From 66-474 sp035277545 (lineage in GTDB: Bacteria > Pseudomonadota > Gammaproteobacteria > Xanthomonadales > Rhodanobacteraceae): a DNA stretch of 7,058 bases. This document shows, in pieces, positions 6,740-7,058 of this stretch; within the stretch, counting starts at the first letter, position 1, and each line of letters opens with the position of its first letter. The notes under the pieces are model-generated. The model was not told where the DNA came from and searched no databases. It worked only from the letters and a program-made list of their open reading frames with translations. The stretch spans positions 1 to 7,058 of the forward strand of contig DATEKI010000212.1 of the NCBI GenBank assembly GCA_035277545.1. Reading direction: 5' to 3'. A program made the translations under genes and the position numbers.

Positions 6740-7058
6740 CGTCGATGTCGCGCCGCTTGCGGCCGATGACGGCGTAGTAATACAGCATGTGCCCTTCGAT
6801 CGACAAACGGTGGCGGTAGCGTTCCAGCCGGTGCAGCTTCAGGTAATCGTCGTGCACCATGCGCTTGACCAGTCGCGAGAAGCCGCTGGTGTCGTCGCTG
6901 TCGAGGAAGGTTTCCTTGATGTTGAACGCCACCCAGCCGTCGGCTTTGACCAGGTTGTACGCGGCCGCGAAGGCCTCCACCGGAATGTCGCCGAAACCGA
7001 GCGCGGCCACCGTGGTCATGGCGTCGAAGTTCCAGCCCTTGAGGTCGGCCAGCAGCGA
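6717..7058 (-). CDS. Class I SAM-dependent methyltransferase, C-terminal part (5' end outside window)
   Basis: The last 113 residues are visible. The frame stays open to the window edge beyond the internal ATG at 7017-7019, so that ATG is not the true start. The segment FDAMTTVAALGFGDIP (visible residues 11-26) fits the post-motif-I strand and loop of the Rossmann-like methyltransferase fold. GWVAFNIKETFLD fits the next strand. The end (RYRHRLSIEGHMLYYYAVIGRK) resembles the closing beta hairpin. The SAM-binding glycine motif would lie outside the window. It is the first visible gene of the minus-strand transporter operon and overlaps the ATPase gene by 23 bases. Its substrate is unknown. Co-transcription with a betaine-type importer makes methylation or use of an N-methylated compound an attractive but untested idea. 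What is visible gives no sign that it is the histidine methyltransferase EgtD. Confidence 0.75.
   Translation of the reverse strand, partial: SLLADLKGWNFDAMTTVAALGFGDIPVEAFAAAYNLVKADGWVAFNIKETFLDSDDTSGFSRLVKRMVHDDYLKLHRLERYRHRLSIEGHMLYYYAVIGRKRRDIDDACLEGL

Overview
The window looks like chromosomal DNA from a GC-rich Gammaproteobacterium, most plausibly a Xanthomonadales (Lysobacterales)-type organism. That placement is an inference from codon use, GC content and the gene families present, and no marker gene here fixes it. Five genes are complete or nearly so, and two more run off the edges. I saw no rRNA, tRNA, CRISPR array, insertion sequence or transposase.

Left part (1 to about 1109): the plus strand starts inside an open frame with no visible start. 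It ends in a 4-bp ATGA overlap with the next gene, so it is probably the tail of an upstream operon partner that I do not recognise. The next gene encodes a haem-oxygenase-fold non-haem di-iron oxidase. Its metal ligands (E101, H104, E159, H194, D198, H201) sit at the same residue numbers I recall for UndA, the Pseudomonas enzyme that turns medium-chain fatty acids into 1-alkenes such as 1-undecene. The 153-bp gap after it holds a set of nested inverted repeats and a good candidate sigma-54 promoter.

Middle (1110 to 4460): a large membrane-bound c-di-GMP enzyme (periplasmic helical sensor, PAS, PAS, GGDEF, EAL) with both catalytic motifs and the RxxD inhibitory site intact. It is followed closely by a ChaC-type gamma-glutamylcyclotransferase, probably on the same transcript.

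Right part (4464 to 7058): a minus-strand operon that converges on the first set with a 3-bp gap. In transcription order it holds the C-terminus of a class I SAM-dependent methyltransferase, an OpuCA-like ABC ATPase without CBS domains, and a fused substrate-binding/permease protein of the osmoprotectant (OpuB/OpuC/EgtU-like) family. The genes overlap each other by 23 bp and 4 bp. ATPase plus fusion protein make a compact two-gene importer for a quaternary-amine-type solute such as betaine, choline or possibly ergothioneine.

Base composition changes inside the c-di-GMP gene. Hand counts give about 50-57% GC for 1561-1740 and about 62-68% from 1741 onward. The boundary falls at the second membrane helix, between the sensor and the cytoplasmic PAS-GGDEF-EAL part. 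The lower-GC left side also carries the UndA-like gene and the sigma-54 candidate. A chimeric gene or island edge is therefore possible, with a transferred 1-alkene gene joined to a resident c-di-GMP module. This is the most interesting idea in the window and is an inference.
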